Source of the DNA: Patella vulgata
Lineage: Eukaryota > Mollusca > Gastropoda > Patellidae
Assembly: GCF_932274485.2 (NCBI RefSeq)
Contig: NC_065882.2
Span: forward strand, 9,903,390-9,967,389
Length of the DNA: 64,000 bases
Direction of reading: 5' to 3'
The notes beneath the pieces are model-generated. The model was given only the letters and a program-made list of their open reading frames with translations. It did no database searches and had not been told where the DNA came from. The translations under genes were made by a program, and so were the position numbers. Every line of letters starts with the position of its first letter. The stretch's first letter is position 1. Below are positions 44,337 to 54,439 of the stretch, in pieces.

Positions 44337-44907
44337 CTAATATGAAGTTATGTATCAGAGTAAAGATATTTCATTTTAAAAATTCACAAACTTTTTGACT
44401 TTAAGATCTCAATTCCATCATAGTTTATTGATGTCTCAATATTAATTGAACAAAAGTGGGCAATTTGCTACTGAGGATAATTTTTAAAAGTGATTAAACC
44501 CTTTCTAGCTCTTTAAAGAAGGCATATAAATGTTTCTATCACCCAATAATACATTCTACAGTAGATATCGCTTGTGTGATATATTTCATAATCTACTGCG
44601 ATATCTCCTATCGCTTTACATGAATTTGATTGGTCAGTTGAAAAGGAACTACTTTTTTTTATTTTCAAAGAACAGTTCATTTCTTATTAAAAGTAACTTT
44701 TTTTTTTTTATTAAAATGAACTATTGTTATTCAATTGGTCTTGATGGAAACTTTGGGTCAATATAAAGGACTTTGCAATGGTTGAATTGCAGTCAAAAAA
44801 TGATGTATCACTATGCCGTAATGTTCAGTAAAAGTGAAATCTACAGCAATGAATTATATTTATCTATTTGTGCATGTAAGAAGGGATTGGGTGATAAATA
44901 AAATCTC

Positions 44908-45022
44908 CTACTCGTCTTTTTTGATATCAAAAAATATCAACACTCATTCATAAAGTAAAAAAAACTTGGCAGAGCCTTGTTTTTTGTTACTTTATCAACT
45001 TGATATCAAAAAAGACGAGTAG
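44908..45022. mobile_element. 115-bp foldback MITE with perfect 22-bp ends
   Basis: Left arm 44908-44929 (starts CTACTCGTCTTTTTTGATAT) and right arm 45001-45022 are exact complements. No coding capacity. Confidence 0.88.
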
Positions 45023-45172
45023 AAGATTCTCTATGTATTTTACCTATGTTTTTAAATGTTGTCTGATAGCCACTGATTTTAAAATACTACAATAATTTAA
45101 ATTAACACTGATGTCAAATCAAAATTATAGGAAAATAATGCTTATGAAAAAAAAAAAAAAATAATAATCATG

Positions 45173-45330
45173 GTTGCTATGGTAACAACACAGAATCTGT
45201 AATATTTACTCAAACTTACACATCCATTTCATCTTATATTAAATTGGTTTCAAATATTTTAAACTGCTTACTTTAAATGTGGTGTTAAACTTCATTGAAA
45301 ATGGTCAAAAATTGTATTTGTTCTATTTTC
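45173..45330. repeat. Second copy of the X-box-bearing repeat
   Basis: Starts GTTGCTATGGTAACAACAC and contains AATGTGGTGTTAAACTTC and CATTGAAAATGGTC, similar to 44137-44300. Confidence 0.6.
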
Positions 45331-45485
45331 AATGCTATGAAATACAAGTTTAAAGTAAAAAGTTTAGTAAGAAGAATGATGAGATCTATTTGTAAAACTA
45401 ATGTGCATTCAAATGTGCATTAATAATCTCAAAACCACCTTTCCACATGTAAGATTTAAATCCATTTAAATCTCGGCTATCCGAT

Positions 45486-46064
45486 CAGGGGCGGATCTAG
45501 GAATTTTGAAATGGGAGGGGCGCCTCAAAATGAGGGCACTGACCGCGGAGACGGGGCACGCCGCTGAGAGGGGATTTTTTTTTTCCTTGCATCTGTAGCC
45601 ATTCCAAGAGCTATTTGGCTGATATTTTCGTCTAAGTAAACGTTCAGTTGAACATGCGACTCGAAAATTGTCAAGGCGAGCGAGGCATTATGATGGGAAA
45701 AAAGACGAATCTATTCCCTAGCCACTTCACTATTTAAGCCTTGTAACTTGTACTTTGTACTGTCCACACATGAAACAATGCTACATCAAGTTGCACTCAT
45801 GCGCGTTGGTGATGGACATAAGTGTATACGCCGCCGATTCCACAAGATGTCTGTCTATAGTCACTCTAAAGGATTAGGGCACCGTCAGCTAAACAACAAG
45901 AATTCGTTTGAAAGTGGAAGCATTAATTAGACCAGACTGGTGTGTTTGAGTCGATGGTTTGAGTCATTTGGGATCCCTGCAACGGGTTGGGAACAGACAT
46001 ATTTGGGTCTGAGAAAAGGCACTTTCAGCAGTAAAAAAGGGCCCAAACCGTGAATCCGCCTCTG
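45486..46064. mobile_element. Non-autonomous hAT-type element
   Basis: 579 bp, ends CAGGGGCGGATCTAGG and GAATCCGCCTCTG (inverted). CCGAT occurs on both sides (45481-45485, 46065-46069); a full 8-bp duplication is not seen, so the superfamily is inferred from the ends. A 60-codon frame inside has no recognisable domain. Confidence 0.78.
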
Positions 46065-46077
46065 CCGATGTTCTAGA

Positions 46078-46322
46078 GAGTTTATTTTAGGCTTATCATG
46101 TTAATAAATGTCTAAATAATAATCTAAATAACATTTGAAGCCAAAAGAAAAACCTGCAATAAGCAGTGGGGTTTAATGTCCACTCGACACAAACTAGGTC
46201 ATTTCAGGACTAACACATGGTTCAATTTTATTTCAATAATTCGCTTGCAGTAGGAGGAAACCGGAGGACCCAGAGAAAACCCACGAGGTTGTACAGACGA
46301 CCCTACTCCATTTCACGTACAT
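46078..46322. mobile_element. MITE family C right end joined to a SINE A
   Basis: 46078-46164 is the family C right-end region (AACCTGCAATAAGCAG), broken directly into a SINE A on the minus strand (46165-46322, GGGGTTTAATGTCCACTCGA onward), which lacks its head. Confidence 0.75.
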
Positions 46323-46890
46323 AATTCATCTTTAAAGAAACAACTTCAACTCCATAAACTTTTGGGTCACTCACCACCAAAGGCAAGAGATTATAGTGTT
46401 CTTGTTTCTGGATAGTTAGCATATCACATGACTAAATCTTTCCGCTTTCCTAATTGGCCAAACTTAGATAACCTGTAGAGATAGTTGTAACAAGCCATTT
46501 ATATCTAATAAAAAAAGCCTTTAAGCATGATGGACATTGCCGTTTTGTAGTCGTTAATGAATTGTGGATTCAGTAAGGCCCTCTAAATTGACAATAATTG
46601 TCAGTTTACTTTGGAGGTCGACATACGCTTGCTCGTCTTTACTTTATTCTGGAACACATATCACCACACTCTCTAGCCCTTTCAAAAACACATTAACTAC
46701 GGAAAGGTCATATTGATCTGGATTCAAGATTTTTAATTTAAAAATCCACCTAGAGTCAATTCTGGTTTCAATCTCAAAAGACACTTATTAACAAGTTTGA
46801 CTTCCTGATGGAATTTTTATTAGACATTTTGTCAATTCCACAATTTAATTATTTTTGTTACAGCTACATGTACAAATCATTCCATCATTA

Positions 46891-47556
46891 GAGAGAGAGA
46901 GAGAGAGAGAAGGGGAGAGAGAGACAGAGATAAGGTTTAAGGTCCACTCGACACAGACTAGGTTATTTCAATAATTCGCTTGTACTAGGGGTCTTTAGCA
47001 GTGGGAGGAAACCAGAGGGCCAGGAGAAAACCTACGAGGTTAGACAGGCGCCCCTACTTGTCACGTACAACTGGTGAATCGAAACCACGCCAGTTGACTC
47101 AATGACTAGTCTCTGTCATCCAGAAACATATTCTACGAATATTAGTCTGGGTGCGTTGTCGCAATATGAGAAAAATTGGCTAGATAATCCGGTCTATTAC
47201 ATTGTGATAAACAACGTCTAAGGGAGGTAACTCCTCTTAAAACAAGATGTTTACGCCCATGAAATTAATTTAAGATTGTCATTTCAAAAAATCCATTTGA
47301 TTGCATGCGAGTTCAATATCTAACACTCTTAATTTTTTATTGTAAAATTTCTCTCTTCATGGGCCATATCTATGCTTTGAAAATTAATCCTAATTTGTCG
47401 TCACGATTCATGGGCAATAGACTTTACGTCAAATATTGACAACGGTCCCAGACTCTCCGTATGTTGAAGACTAGGAGGTTCTGGGTGACCGAGACTACTC
47501 AATGACACACCTTATGATACAGCACACACGCCAACCATTCAGCCATCCAACCCCCC
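46891..47556 (-). mobile_element. SINE A split by a DNA element
   Basis: Outer target duplication TCCATCATTA (46881-46890, 47557-47566). The SINE runs from (GA)n to GTTGACTCAATGAC, is interrupted at 47107-47497, and resumes with CTCAATGACACACC to the head. Confidence 0.92.
47107..47497. mobile_element. 391-bp TIR element with 9-bp target duplication (Mutator-like size)
   Basis: Inverted ends TAGTCTCTGTCATCCAGAA and TTCTGGGTGACCGAGACTA; CTCAATGAC is duplicated at 47098-47106 and 47498-47506, within the host SINE A. Non-autonomous. Confidence 0.9.
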
Positions 47557-47648
47557 TCCATCATTATATATGTCTCATGGCTATTATTCTAGATATATTT
47601 AATTGACGCGTATACTATCTCCCTGATAATGTCTGTCTACTACATCGT

Positions 47649-47834
47649 TAACACTGTTCACCATGTGCATTTTGCACACCGATAGTTCATTGGCCAATCA
47701 CGCTATTTTACCGAGAATTCGCCTAATAGTTTGGATGCAGCTATGGTGGGTGTGGCGCCAGTCAGGGTAAGCTTACTCTTCCGGACACCTGTTACCACTG
47801 TTTGTCGTGTATTTTGTACACGGTGAACAGTCCA
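47649..47834. repeat. Inverted repeat pair, possible MITE
   Basis: CTGTTCACCATGTGCATTTT at the left and TGTACACGGTGAACAG at the right are imperfect complements about 185 bp apart. No target duplication identified. Confidence 0.55.
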
Positions 47835-47944
47835 TATGCTGATTACACTATTTTGCCTTATTACACTACTTTGCCTATAGGGTTTTTTTTTTAGGACTTC
47901 AAATTTTGTCTAATGGTTTGGATTGTTCGTACTTGGTTTTATTT

Positions 47945-48017
47945 TATTTATATAACATTCCAGGCCTAAAGAAAGTCCCTCAATAGGCAGATTTAGCTCT
48001 TACATAATGCCTGTTTA
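47945..48017 (+). mobile_element. MITE family C right-end fragment
   Basis: GGCCTAAAGAAAGTCCCTCA, AATAGGCAGATTTAGCTCTT and ending CTGTTTAA. Confidence 0.8.
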
Positions 48018-48789
48018 AGTCTTTGTGAGACCCATGGTTTAAGAAGACAATTTGTCATGGTGACAAAAACTTTGGTTGTGAGTTATCAGTGTTCTAATAA
48101 TAGAATGTTGAAACATGGGACCTTCCTGAACAAGACAAATTAAATATAAATTTAAAACAATAATTATTATTTACGTATTCCTGATGGATTAGATATTTGA
48201 CAAATATGCATTAATTTGTTCAAATTCTAACAGATGGGTGATTTTCTTTTACCATTAGAAACCTGATATTTCCCTTAATTTACAAAAAATCTATACTTTT
48301 CTAACCCGTAATTTGCATATAATTTGTCATGCTGTCATTTTAAAAGGAGAAAAGATAATGTAAAACAAAAATAAAGTGAAATATTTCCAAATTAATTTCT
48401 TCCTTGGAGAATCAAAATCAATATTTATTGTCATCCTATCATCATTATTGAACGAAATGCACCTGAAATTTATCCCAAGATCAACTCAGTTTGACTAATT
48501 TGTTTGGGTCTATTGAATTAAACAGCATATCAATATGGGTCCTTGTCAATCAAAAGTGCTCTTTAAATGCATGCTTTAAACTAAATTGAAATCCTTGTAC
48601 ATGGTCATTAGTGATTCAGTTCCTTTTACAACCCACTTCAATTTTATAATTAAATTCAGCTCTGGCACAGAAATTTGTTTGGATATGTATTCAAATTGGA
48701 AGTAAAAAATACACCCCCACATTGCCAGGGACATTGCTTGAGCAGATAAAGACCCCTTGATTTTTAAGTTTTTTTTAGCATTGGAAGGA
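48018..48789. other. No recognised feature
   Basis: AT-rich sequence without an exon or family member I can identify. Confidence 0.45.
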
Positions 48790-48956
48790 AACCGGGGGAA
48801 CTAACATTGTTCAGTTTTATTTCAATAATTCACATGCACGTAGGTTTCTTTGGCACTGGAAGGAAACCAGAGAAATCCCACGAGGTTGGACTCAATGACA
48901 GACTTTGTAATTTCACGTGCATGCGTTAACCATTAGTCCACCCATCCTCCCTCGAA
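48790..48956 (-). mobile_element. Degenerate SINE A
   Basis: CAGTTTTATTTCAATAATTC, GGAAGGAAACCAGAG, CACGAGGTTGGACTCAATGA and a weak head. Old copy with deletions. Confidence 0.65.
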
Positions 48957-49812
48957 CATGGGACAATATAGTCGTAAATCATGTGACCTTCCGCTCCACA
49001 TCCTGCCTTGACTCATTAACACCTGTCTTGGTTTCAACAGTGTCGACAATAGTAACAAAGATTAGTGCATTTATTAGCTACTGACAGTTTGAACACTGTG
49101 GCAGGTAATATTTGACAAACTGACAACAGGATGTATCATTAAACCAGATTCGATTCATCTTCCATGATAAATCTTTAGACCCAAACCAGGATGATGTGTG
49201 GCAATAATTCTATACAAAGATATAATGATCTATACACAAGGATCAATAGCACCTTATCAGGTCTGCGGTTCTAAGATTTCTTTAGAGTAATCGCCCAAAA
49301 ATTGATAATATAAAGTAGTTTTTATATAATCCTGTACTTAGTATAAATGTAAGATCAATAGCGTTGATCTGATCTTACTTCCGACGATCACTATATCACA
49401 TTAATGGTTATAGAATTCACAGAAAAACATTTCTCAAAATGATCATAAGAAGGAGTAAGGCAATCAAACTCATTCAAATAAATCACATATCCAGAAATAA
49501 TAACTCGACTTGTTTTTTTTTTAACAGGTCTCATGAATCATTGCAATGAAGAAATAAATTATCGAAGTAATAGCCTATGCAAGTCTTCAAATACAAACTG
49601 GTCCCAAATGTAATCTTACTCTGCCATTAGGATTCATATTTGAATTGCTTTTTGATGACAGGTTGTCACAAAGCCTACATGTACATGTATACAACCATAA
49701 TGATTTCCTTGTGACAAGTTGCACAGTGCAGACATTACTATGACACATCTAATGGTTATGCTGATTACCAAGTAGTGCACGATTTTAGGCTGTGTTAGCA
49801 AAAGGAATATTA
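48957..49812. other. No recognised feature
   Basis: No exon or family member seen. Confidence 0.45.
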
Positions 49813-50200
49813 TCTTAAAGTAGCCAAGTCTCTAACTCAATATCATCCAAAATCTTCGACATTGAAAACACAAATTATTTGTCAATTTAAATCAACATTG
49901 ATGTTGTGATCTTACCGAGAAAAGATGGCCTTCTGATATCCAATATTTGAAATACACACTGTAACCCGAGTATCATTTAATTACTCTTGTGTATTTAGCA
50001 CTAATTTCTTTCACATTCATTCAATATATCTTTGTTTAAAAATTCGTAAAAATCGTTTAAAATCCCCCCAAATCATCTAATTTGACCTTGTGTCCAGTTT
50101 AAAGCCGACCATTCGATTTTAATAATGAGTGTCCAATTAACAGGCATTTCAGACTAGTTATTTGCTCAGGAGTTAGAAAATCGGAATCAGACCAATTATT
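49813..50200. mobile_element. Mosaic of three repeat pieces
   Basis: 49813-49951 is the left part of the CTTTAAAG-ended element (GTTGTGATCTTACCGAGAAA); 49958-50023 matches 5204-5268; about 50020-50130 matches one arm of the foldback element at 62995-63292 (AATCATCTAATTTGACCTTG, GTGTCCAGTTTAAAGC). Confidence 0.7.
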
Positions 50201-50230
50201 TGATAATCCTGCTTATAATGAACATGGACA

Positions 50231-50506
50231 AAGAGAGAGAGAAATGGGGTTTAACGTCCACTCAACACAAACTAGGTCATTTCGGGACTAACACATGGTT
50301 CAATTTTATTTCAATAATTCGCTTGCGCGTAGGGGTCTTTAGCAGTGGGAGGAAACCGGAGGACCCGGAGAAAACCCACGAGGTTGGACAGGCGACCCTA
50401 CCCCTTGTCACGTACAACCGGGGATTCGAAACCACGCCAGTTGACTCAATGACAGACTTTATGATACAGCACGCACGTGCTAACCATTCGGCCATCCAAC
50501 CCCCCT
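50231..50506 (-). mobile_element. SINE A, full length, closest to consensus
   Basis: 276 bp with a perfect 12-bp target duplication TGAACATGGACA (50219-50230, 50507-50518). Nearly every block agrees with the majority of other copies, including the tRNA-like A box (ATGGCCGAATGGTTAGCACG) and B box (GGTTTCGAATCCCC), suggesting a recent insertion. Confidence 0.97.
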
Positions 50507-50559
50507 TGAACATGGACATAACAGACTTTAGACATTATAGTAATAGTGTAATGGGGATA

Positions 50560-50910
50560 TAATTCGTGCATTTATTAATTCGTTCCTTTATTAATTCATT
50601 CATTCATTTAATGTCCAATGTGTTGTTTTAATAACTTATTTAAATTTCAATAGATACCGATTAATACTTGGTAACCGATGGTCGACAGCCAACTCATTAA
50701 TAGTTTAGACTGTATGATAAGCTGACTCCTTATTATTTCTATTATATGTAATTAGTGTCTTTAATGTTTTATGGTTACCTACGTTCGTTAACTGTGTATA
50801 TTTAATTAATCCTTAGATACAAGCTTCTTTAAATACCGAATTGTACATTCTTTCAGGATTCTAGGTTTTATCCCGTTTCCAGGACAGTTACTCTGCTTGT
50901 CGGACGTGCT
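50560..50910. repeat. Old repeat, diverged pair with 59340-59920
   Basis: Shared blocks include TTCATTCATTCATTTA, GATGGTCGACAGCCAAC (GATGGCCGACAGCTGAC in the partner), ATTCTAGGTTT and TTTCCAGGACAGTTACTCT. Element type unknown. Confidence 0.5.
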
Positions 50911-51039
50911 GTTCTCCGTATATGATGTTTAATGTTTTCCGGTAATAAATAGTCTCAAGGATAGTTCCAGTCTTTAGTTATTATTGAAGATTTACACTGT
51001 TACAATAGCTTGATGTTATTCTTGAAATATTTTCCACGT

Positions 51040-52012
51040 TATAATAATAATAATATTTATTTCATACACAAAGGTATACATACAGAAGTACAGATGCGAT
51101 AATAATAATAATACTACTAATAATGGTAGTAATACTAATAATAAAATTTACAATAATTTTACACTTATTTACAGTTTCATAAATACATGTTTAATTAAAT
51201 TAAATTGACTTATTTTGTACATAAATACTCTATAATCTCATTTATTTTTTCTTTATCACAGACTTCATTAGAATGTTTCATAAATAACATGTCATTTATA
51301 GCGCCAGCAGTTTGCAGGTCATTAACTTGATATTTGTTAGTTGCGACATTTACCATCCTACTTATTATTTCAGTTTTTGTCATTGAACAGAAGACATTCT
51401 TATACATTTCATATTTTTCACAGATATAATTAATATTATCACTTGCATTTGATTGGCTACCATTTAATGCAAGTAGTCCACATATGTGTGTGCATTTGTT
51501 TTTACTATTTAAAACAGATACAATAAATTTTACAAACCGTTTATGAATTTGGGCATCAATAGGTAGATCATTACAAATCAAATGTAATAGGCCATTATGA
51601 GTTCTATATGGAATATTAAATATGCGTCTTACACTTTTGCGCCAGGCACAGTAAAATTTCTCAGTAGATTTGTTAGTTAGGTTCCACAGTTGACATCCAT
51701 ATAGTGGCATACAAAAAGTTTTAAATAGTTTATACTTAATCCATGGCGAGACAAACTTAAATACATTTGAAGTTACATTGAATCTTACAATAAAGTTATT
51801 TATACAGTTGTCTATATTATTTTTGGTCTGATCACTAAAGAATGGATTACCTAAATGTAATTCTGAAGTGGAGATATTAATATATTTATCCCCAAACTTA
51901 ATTGGACAAGTACTCGTATCAGGTTTATTATTGTGTCTATTATTATTATAGGTGCCTGTGGGACAATCTGGTGTTGAGTCAAGTGTTCTAACCACACAAC
52001 CATCATAATTAT
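51040..52012 (-). mobile_element. 5'-truncated LINE (non-LTR retrotransposon)
   Basis: An open frame of 261 codons or slightly more (51210-51995 and upstream to about 52010) matches the region after the reverse transcriptase palm: LHLGNPF, FCMPLYGCQLWNL, FYCAWRKSVRRIFNIPYRTH, GLLHLICNDLPI, HKRFVKFI. The FxxxYGxxLW and WRK-x5-PYxTH motifs are typical of CR1/Jockey/I-related LINEs. The catalytic FADD box and upstream parts are absent, as in most 5'-truncated copies. A 3' untranslated region with (ATT)n ends at about 51040 in a (TAA)n run. The readable frame suggests moderate age. Clade not settled. Confidence 0.85.
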
Positions 52013-52109
52013 CAGTAGTTCAATTCTCCAGCTAATGAGGAATGCTTAATGAGTGAGTACCTCCAATCTTAGAAAGTCTGATTTGTACAATAAAAGAGTT
52101 GTTACATAC

Positions 52110-52157
52110 ATGCACTTCATCAGAGATAGAGGTTGATTGAGCCAAGGAAACAACTTG
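52110..52157 (-). CDS. Candidate small exon, unassigned
   Basis: Between TTTTTGTCTTTAG and GTATGT the segment encodes QVVSLAQSTSISDEVH (48 bp, phase 0 at both ends). It lies on the same strand as the exon-like segment at 53310-53413, whose end phase is compatible. It has a fair acceptor, a usable donor and no stop, but is short enough to arise by chance. Its phase does not fit the PDZ1 exon at 34067, which needs two bases upstream. Confidence 0.25.
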
Positions 52158-52689
52158 CTAAAGACAAAAATCAATTCTCAAATGGCCATATGAAAGATAT
52201 CAATAAAATTTTATCTATAAAACCTCCAATAATCATCATAAAATCCATTATTCTCACATGCTGATTAATTTCTTCCAATCAGTTCTGGTTACATATGATA
52301 TATAGTCAGACAGATTTCATATGGGATTGCTTTTATCAGGTTTCATAGATGAGTTGAAAAAGTCTGCCATCTTAATAAATAATAGTTTTCTATAGTGCTA
52401 GACCATTCAGTCAATCTGACTGCTCTGTGATGCTTTAACTATTTCAAACATCCCATAAAAAAAGAATTTTAATCTATATTCTGAGTTTCAAAATAATTTC
52501 ATGATATAAAAGAGAAAATTTGTTTGTTTGGTGGCTTGTTGGTTTTTAAGAATGCTTATGAAAATGGGTCAGTGGGATGATTTTTGATAGCTATAAGTGT
52601 AGGGTATTTGCGAACGTGATGTTATTCTAAATGTCCATTTTGGTGGGCCTGATAAAACTTCTTTAAAAGAACAATCACAGTTCAGATGA

Positions 52690-53019
52690 GAGAGAGAGAG
52701 AAATGAGTTTTAACGTCCACTCGACACAAACTAGGTCATTTTGGGATTCACATATGGTTCTAATTCAATTTCAATAATTCGCTTGCACATAGGGGTCTTT
52801 AGCAGTGGGAGGAAACCGGAGGAGAGAGAGAAAGAGAAATGGGGTTTAGCGTCCACTCGACACAAACTACGTCATTTCGGGACTAACATATGGTTTTTAA
52901 TTTTACTTCAATAATTTGCTTGAGCGTAGGGATCTTTAGCAGTGGGAGGAAACCGGGGGACCAGGAGAAAACACACGAGGTTGGGCAGGAGACCCTACTC
53001 CTTGTCACGTACAAGCCAT
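52690..53019 (-). mobile_element. Tandem pair of 5'-truncated SINE A in one target duplication
   Basis: Two SINE A tails in the same orientation (52690-52822 and 52823-53019), each with its own (GA)n run. Only one duplication, AGTTCAGATGA, is seen, outside the pair (52679-52689, 53020-53030). Confidence 0.88.
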
Positions 53020-53309
53020 AGTTCAGATGAAACTCAAAAGAACAATCATAGTTCAGATGAAACTTGGAAGAATACAAACCCTGATTAAGTTCCACTACTG
53101 ATTTTACACCACAATAAACATCCAAAGCTAGCTACATTAAATATAGGAACTTGCATCAGGAAACTATTCTTAAATAAACAAGCAATTCAGATTTAACAAA
53201 TTAAAGATAATTTGATTAACCTCCTACTAGTATGCTACACGTCTAGACTCAACAACTAAACAAAATCTTGTTGAAACTATTGAACGAACAACTAACCAGG
53301 TGGACTTAC

Positions 53310-53413
53310 ATGTAACAGCTTAATTCTCCAAGGACCTGGCCTGTCAATTCCAGTTCTATTTGCAATACAAGGAATGTGTCCCCAGCATAGTAAATAATGT
53401 CTCTGTATCTCTA
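53310..53413 (-). CDS. Candidate coding exon of an unknown gene
   Basis: Reading on the minus strand after a pyrimidine-rich tract and CAGTAG (a tandem acceptor), 104 bp stay open and end at TTACAT|GTAAGT. The frame reads EIQRHYLLCWGHIPCIANRT, then GIDRPGPWRIKLLH. Composition is more GC-rich than the neighbourhood and rich in residues not expected from AT-rich noise (four Trp/Cys pairs, PGPWR). I do not recognise the protein; it does not look like PDZ, L27 or a transposase I know. Start phase takes two bases of a codon, end phase is 0. It could belong to a neighbouring or nested minus-strand gene, or be an unrecognised part of the PDZ gene. Confidence 0.45.
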
Positions 53414-53689
53414 CTGCCATAGTACATGCAAAGAGAAAGGGTGAAATGAGGGTTTAATATCCACTTCAAGCCAACAAGGCAGCATTCATAACTCAGACTG
53501 GCAGAGCACAGACCACAAGAACCGGTTTGTCAGCTAAATTTGACTTCCGTCCTTTAATCATATTCTCAGACTGAAATATGAATCAATTTATCTATTATAT
53601 GAAAGTTGATTATCGGTTATGCGTTCCACTGATAATGCCCTATGCAAACTACCTTGTACCTTTACCACTATTTGTCATTGGGGAGATTA

Positions 53690-53927
53690 GATGGCCGAAT
53701 AGTTAGCATGTGTGCACTGTATCATAAGTTCTGTCATTGACTCAACTGGCATGGTTTTGATTCCCCCGGTTGTATGTGATAAGGAGTATCGTCGCCTGTC
53801 TAACCTCGTAGGTTTTCTCCGGGCCCTCCAGTTTCCTCCCACTGCTAAAGACCCCTACCCACAAGAGAATTATTGAAATGACCTAGTTTGTGTTGAGTGG
53901 AGTTAAACCTCTCTCTCTCTCTCTCTG
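53690..53927 (+). mobile_element. SINE A, near full length
   Basis: AGATGGCCGAATAGTTAGCA head, tail GTTGAGTGGAGTTAAACC and (TC)n; a deletion of about 30 bp in the tail half. Confidence 0.88.
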
Positions 53928-54365
53928 CCATTGGTAACCAAACAGAAATGTATGGGAAACTAGAAAATATTTGGAATCCTTTAGGTATTACTATGGAATA
54001 TTTGTATGCCAAAGCATGTGCCCATGGTCTACCGAAGACATTTGTTTCCCTAAACAGAATAATATTTTCGATTAAATCTTCCTGTACAGACTACAAATAA
54101 GGGAAAGTAATGTAAAATATTCACAGGGCGAGATAATGATATAGACATGTGTAATGTCACAATAAAAGCTTTGCATCAATAAAATTGAATCACAATGTGA
54201 TCCTATTAATTCATAATAAAAATAGATGTCAAACGGGGTATTGGATTTCTCTTTTTAAAAATCTCAGTGTGCATGTATGCCTACGTAATTTGGAGATGAT
54301 GGTCATGCATTGTCAACTGTCAAATTTCCTTAACAGGAACCTGGCAAACCCGTTCCTGCAAAAAT

Positions 54366-54382
54366 TCCTGGATCTGCCCCTG
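54366..54382. mobile_element. Solitary hAT-like right end
   Basis: TTCCTGGATCTGCCCCTG resembles the inverted end of the element at 45486-46064 (CAGGGGCGGATCTAGG). No matching left end was found nearby. Confidence 0.4.
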
Positions 54383-54439
54383 ACAAATTAACTTTTTCTC
54401 AAATTCAACTTAAAATCAATGAAATGTCCTGTGCTTTTA

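Noticed and set aside
46340-46480. Possible micro-exon before a GTGAGT donor (minus strand)
   Set aside because: Only 11 codons (KQEHYNLLPLV) after a weak acceptor; no supporting neighbour.
47649-47834. Defined MITE with known superfamily
   Set aside because: The inverted pair is imperfect and no target duplication could be found, so only an inverted repeat is reported.
50231-50506. tRNA gene
   Set aside because: The A-box and B-box-like motifs belong to SINE heads; the cloverleaf is not complete and the sequence continues into a SINE body with a target duplication.
50200-50562. Open frame of 120 codons with a SINE-like start (also 42620-43144, 42699-43154, 41934-42212, 39031-39231, 37880-38155)
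   Set aside because: These are translations of SINE A or SINE B copies; the same peptide (for example VGVFSSGRKPEDPEKTHEVG) recurs in every copy because the DNA repeats.
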